From positions 1-7,567 of the forward strand of contig QNYL01000060.1 in NCBI GenBank assembly GCA_003973375.1: DNA of 7,567 nucleotides, written 5' to 3'. The position numbers were made by a program, and so were the translations under genes. A model generated the notes under the pieces. The model saw only the letters and a list, made by a program, of their open reading frames with translations, was not told the origin of the DNA and did no database searches. The stretch is from Flavobacteriia bacterium. GTDB taxonomy: Bacteria > Bacteroidota > Bacteroidia > Flavobacteriales > Flavobacteriaceae. The number at the start of each line of letters is the position of its first letter. Position 1 is the stretch's first letter. Shown piece by piece: positions 5,483 through 7,567 of the stretch.

Positions 5483-7567
5483 TTAAGTATTTTTTCTTTT
5501 TTCGGCAAAGAACCAACCGGCAATAACCAAAACCAGCAATCCGTAAGAAACCAGTGTAATTGTACTACCTGTTTGAATTACCTGAGGTTCAAATTTAAAC
5601 TCGATGGTGTGTTTTCCTTTAGGGATAACCATGGCACGTAAAACATAATCCACTCTAAAATGCGGACTTATTTTACCATCAATATAAGCATTCCAGCCAT
5701 CTTTATAGTACATCTCTGAGAAAACAGCCAACTGATCTGTTTCACTGTTACTTTCATACACCAAATGATTCGGCTTGTATTGCTTTAAACGAATACTTGC
5801 CGTACTGTCCGGTTTAAAACTGAAGTTTTTTAAAAACGATTTAAATCCATTATTTACAACCGCCATATTTTTGGTATCCAGACTGTCAAGGGCTTTGATC
5901 TCTTCATCGGCAGTATCAACATATTTTACACCTTTTACAAACCAGGCATTTCCATTGGCCTCCATATTTACCTGCATACCCGGCCGGTTTTCCTTGTCAG
6001 GGAAGATAAAATATTTGGTATTAAGCATATTGAGCACCTGCATATTATTTTTTCTGATCTGGTAATCAAATAATTCCTGATACCTTCGCGGTTTGGCTGC
6101 ATGGTAACCTCCAATAGAATTATGATAAAACGAAGTGCTTCCATCGTTAAACGGATCCACCATAAAGTTCATAACACGGTAATGACCTTTATCTTTCTGA
6201 ATTTCTGCATTTACAGGCGATTTTGGAAACGGATTTTCCAGTTTTCTCCGGGTAACAAAATCATCATCATTTACATAACGTTTATCCACTCCCACAAGGT
6301 CAAATAGCACCAATAAGGCCAATACCATGAATACCAAGTCCTTTTTGATTTTTCCTTTTACAAAGAACCAAAGTGAGGCTGCGGTTAAAAGTATCAGAAC
6401 AAAAGAACGCAAACTATCCTTAAAGAAGATCGATTTACGGTCTTCGATTACGACCTCACTCAACCCCTGGATCATTTTATCGAGACTGCCATCTCTAAAA
6501 CTCTCAAAAGCGAATAAACTTGTACCGGCAATGGTAAAGAACAAAGTGATACCTCCTGCAATAAAAAAACTCTTTTTTATCGCATCCAGCTTAACCTCAT
6601 CGATAATATCTTTATTGAATAATTCCTTAACGGCAAGAATTCCCAGTAAAGGAGCTGCAAGTTCAGCAATGACCTGAATAGAGGAGACTGCCCTGAATTT
6701 ATTGTACAAAGGCACGTAATTGATAAAGAAATCGGTTAAAATTTCGAAATTCTTTCCCCAGCTCATTAAAATTGAAAAAACAGCTGCTGCCACAAGCCAT
6801 TTTTTTAGCTTGTTGTTTACCAAAAAGATTCCCAGAACAAAAAGAAAAAGTATCACGGCTCCAATATATGCCGGAGCTGCCACAATGGGCTGATCTCCCC
6901 AGTAAGTAGGCGCATTATTAGCAAATCCAAGCGCTTGCTTAGGCCCGGCCTTGTCTCTTAAAAATTTATAGATATGAGAATCCTTTCCTAATTTTTCACT
7001 ATTGGAACCTCCCATAAACCTCGGTATCAGCAGATCAAAGGTTTCCAGTTTCCCATAACTGTATTGTGTGATATAATCTTTTGAAAGTCCGGTGGTTTGT
7101 TCTTTTGTCTTACCTTCCGGCGTAAGGGTCAATTCACTTTTACTGCGCGTACTGTGATCGGCATATTCTTTGGTAGCCATTAACGAAGTGGCATTAACGC
7201 CAACAGAAAGTATCATCGCAAAGAAAAGCAGGGCTACACTTTTAAAGAATACCGGTAATTCCTTCTCCTGAATGGCCTGAATAAGGAAAACAAGCCCCAT
7301 GATAAGCACCATAAACAGGAGGTAATAGGTCATTTGCGGGTGACTCGCATTGATCTCCAGCGCCATAGCAATGGCAGTAAGGGTAAATCCTGAAAGGTAT
7401 TTTTTTCTAAACACCATCAATATTCCAGCCAATACCAAAGGCATATAAGCAATGGCATGGGCTTTTGCATTGTGTCCTACCCCAAGAATGATGATCAGAT
7501 AGGTAGAAAAACCAAAGGCAAGGGAACCGATTACAGCCAGTTTCCAATCGGTTTTTAAGGTCATTAA
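5483..7567 (-). CDS. YfhO-family polytopic membrane protein (5' end outside window)
   Basis: Large inner-membrane protein of the YfhO family. Family members in Gram-positive bacteria are linked to adding sugars to lipoteichoic acid from polyprenyl-phosphate sugar donors and are thought to be GT-C-like; the role in Bacteroidota is not known to me. The visible part has 694 codons. The frame stays open to the window edge, and the first Met (7564) falls inside a family-conserved membrane region, so roughly 120 N-terminal residues are probably missing. Numbering from that Met, likely helices are at about 10-28, 38-52, 58-70, 79-97, 107-124, 230-249, 256-268, 295-313, 333-353, 387-402 and 409-426. 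A long extracytoplasmic domain (about 430-665) follows, then a last helix (669-685) and a basic tail (EKRKNT). Typical YfhO signatures are GVGHNAKAHAIAY (28-40), NMLNTKYFIFPD (512-523) and the C-terminal YYKDGWNAYIDGK (619-631). The start of the next GT4 gene is 10 bases downstream. Confidence 0.92.
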   Translation of the reverse strand, partial: LMTLKTDWKLAVIGSLAFGFSTYLIIILGVGHNAKAHAIAYMPLVLAGILMVFRKKYLSGFTLTAIAMALEINASHPQMTYYLLFMVLIMGLVFLIQAIQEKELPVFFKSVALLFFAMILSVGVNATSLMATKEYADHSTRSKSELTLTPEGKTKEQTTGLSKDYITQYSYGKLETFDLLIPRFMGGSNSEKLGKDSHIYKFLRDKAGPKQALGFANNAPTYWGDQPIVAAPAYIGAVILFLFVLGIFLVNNKLKKWLVAAAVFSILMSWGKNFEILTDFFINYVPLYNKFRAVSSIQVIAELAAPLLGILAVKELFNKDIIDEVKLDAIKKSFFIAGGITLFFTIAGTSLFAFESFRDGSLDKMIQGLSEVVIEDRKSIFFKDSLRSFVLILLTAASLWFFVKGKIKKDLVFMVLALLVLFDLVGVDKRYVNDDDFVTRRKLENPFPKSPVNAEIQKDKGHYRVMNFMVDPFNDGSTSFYHNSIGGYHAAKPRRYQELFDYQIRKNNMQVLNMLNTKYFIFPDKENRPGMQVNMEANGNAWFVKGVKYVDTADEEIKALDSLDTKNMAVVNNGFKSFLKNFSFKPDSTASIRLKQYKPNHLVYESNSETDQLAVFSEMYYKDGWNAYIDGKISPHFRVDYVLRAMVIPKGKHTIEFKFEPQVIQTGSTITLVSYGLLVLVIAGWFFAEKRKNT

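Noticed and set aside
5473..5523. Extended N-terminus of the 402-residue glycosyltransferase from a TTG at 5523
   Set aside because: The extra 17 residues (MPVGSLPKKEK and following) overlap the yfhO end in another frame, while the ATG at 5472 gives the expected GT4 first strand.
7562..7564. ATG at 7564 as the true start of the YfhO-family protein
   Set aside because: The codon before it is an open in-frame Leu up to the window edge, and family members have about 120 more N-terminal residues including the first helices.

Overview
The window looks like chromosomal DNA from a Bacteroidota bacterium, most likely a marine or soil member of the Flavobacteriia. This is an inference from four things: low G+C (about 35-40% in coding parts), A-rich stretches instead of Shine-Dalgarno sequences before the starts, a YfhO-family membrane protein of the type I associate with flavobacteria, and a dense one-strand glycan gene cluster. 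No rRNA, tRNA, transposase, CRISPR array or other taxonomic anchor is present.

All six genes lie on the minus strand, so transcription runs from the right edge to the left. In that order they are: (1) a large YfhO-family polytopic membrane protein, 5' end outside the window (5483-7567); (2) a GT-B glycosyltransferase of the GT4 type (4264-5472), 10 bases after the yfhO stop; (3) a 133-residue, very AT-rich two-helix membrane protein with no assigned function (3866-4267), joined to the GT by an ATGA overlap; (4) a second GT4-type glycosyltransferase (2591-3865), which appears to start at a TTG directly after the TAG stop of the small gene, in the same frame; (5) a non-hydrolysing UDP-HexNAc 2-epimerase, WecB/WbpI type (1512-2594), joined by another ATGA overlap; (6) after a 216-base AT-rich gap, a glutamine-dependent asparagine synthase AsnB whose C-terminus runs off the left edge (1-1295).

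Genes 1-5 form a tight cluster that reads as one transcription unit. The epimerase would supply a ManNAc-type nucleotide sugar. The two GT4 enzymes would build a glycan on a cytoplasmic-side acceptor. The YfhO protein probably acts at the membrane, by family analogy as a GT-C-like transferase or a partner of one. No flippase, polymerase, chain-length regulator or acceptor gene is visible, so the final product (O-antigen, capsule, exopolysaccharide or glycoprotein) cannot be named. AsnB is close to the E. coli enzyme in every motif. It is probably a housekeeping gene with its own promoter rather than part of the glycan pathway.

I found no clearly new system. The most notable points are the AT-rich small membrane protein wedged between two glycosyltransferases, the in-frame TAG-TTG stop/start junction, and the WbpI-like signature of the epimerase, which makes its exact substrate uncertain.
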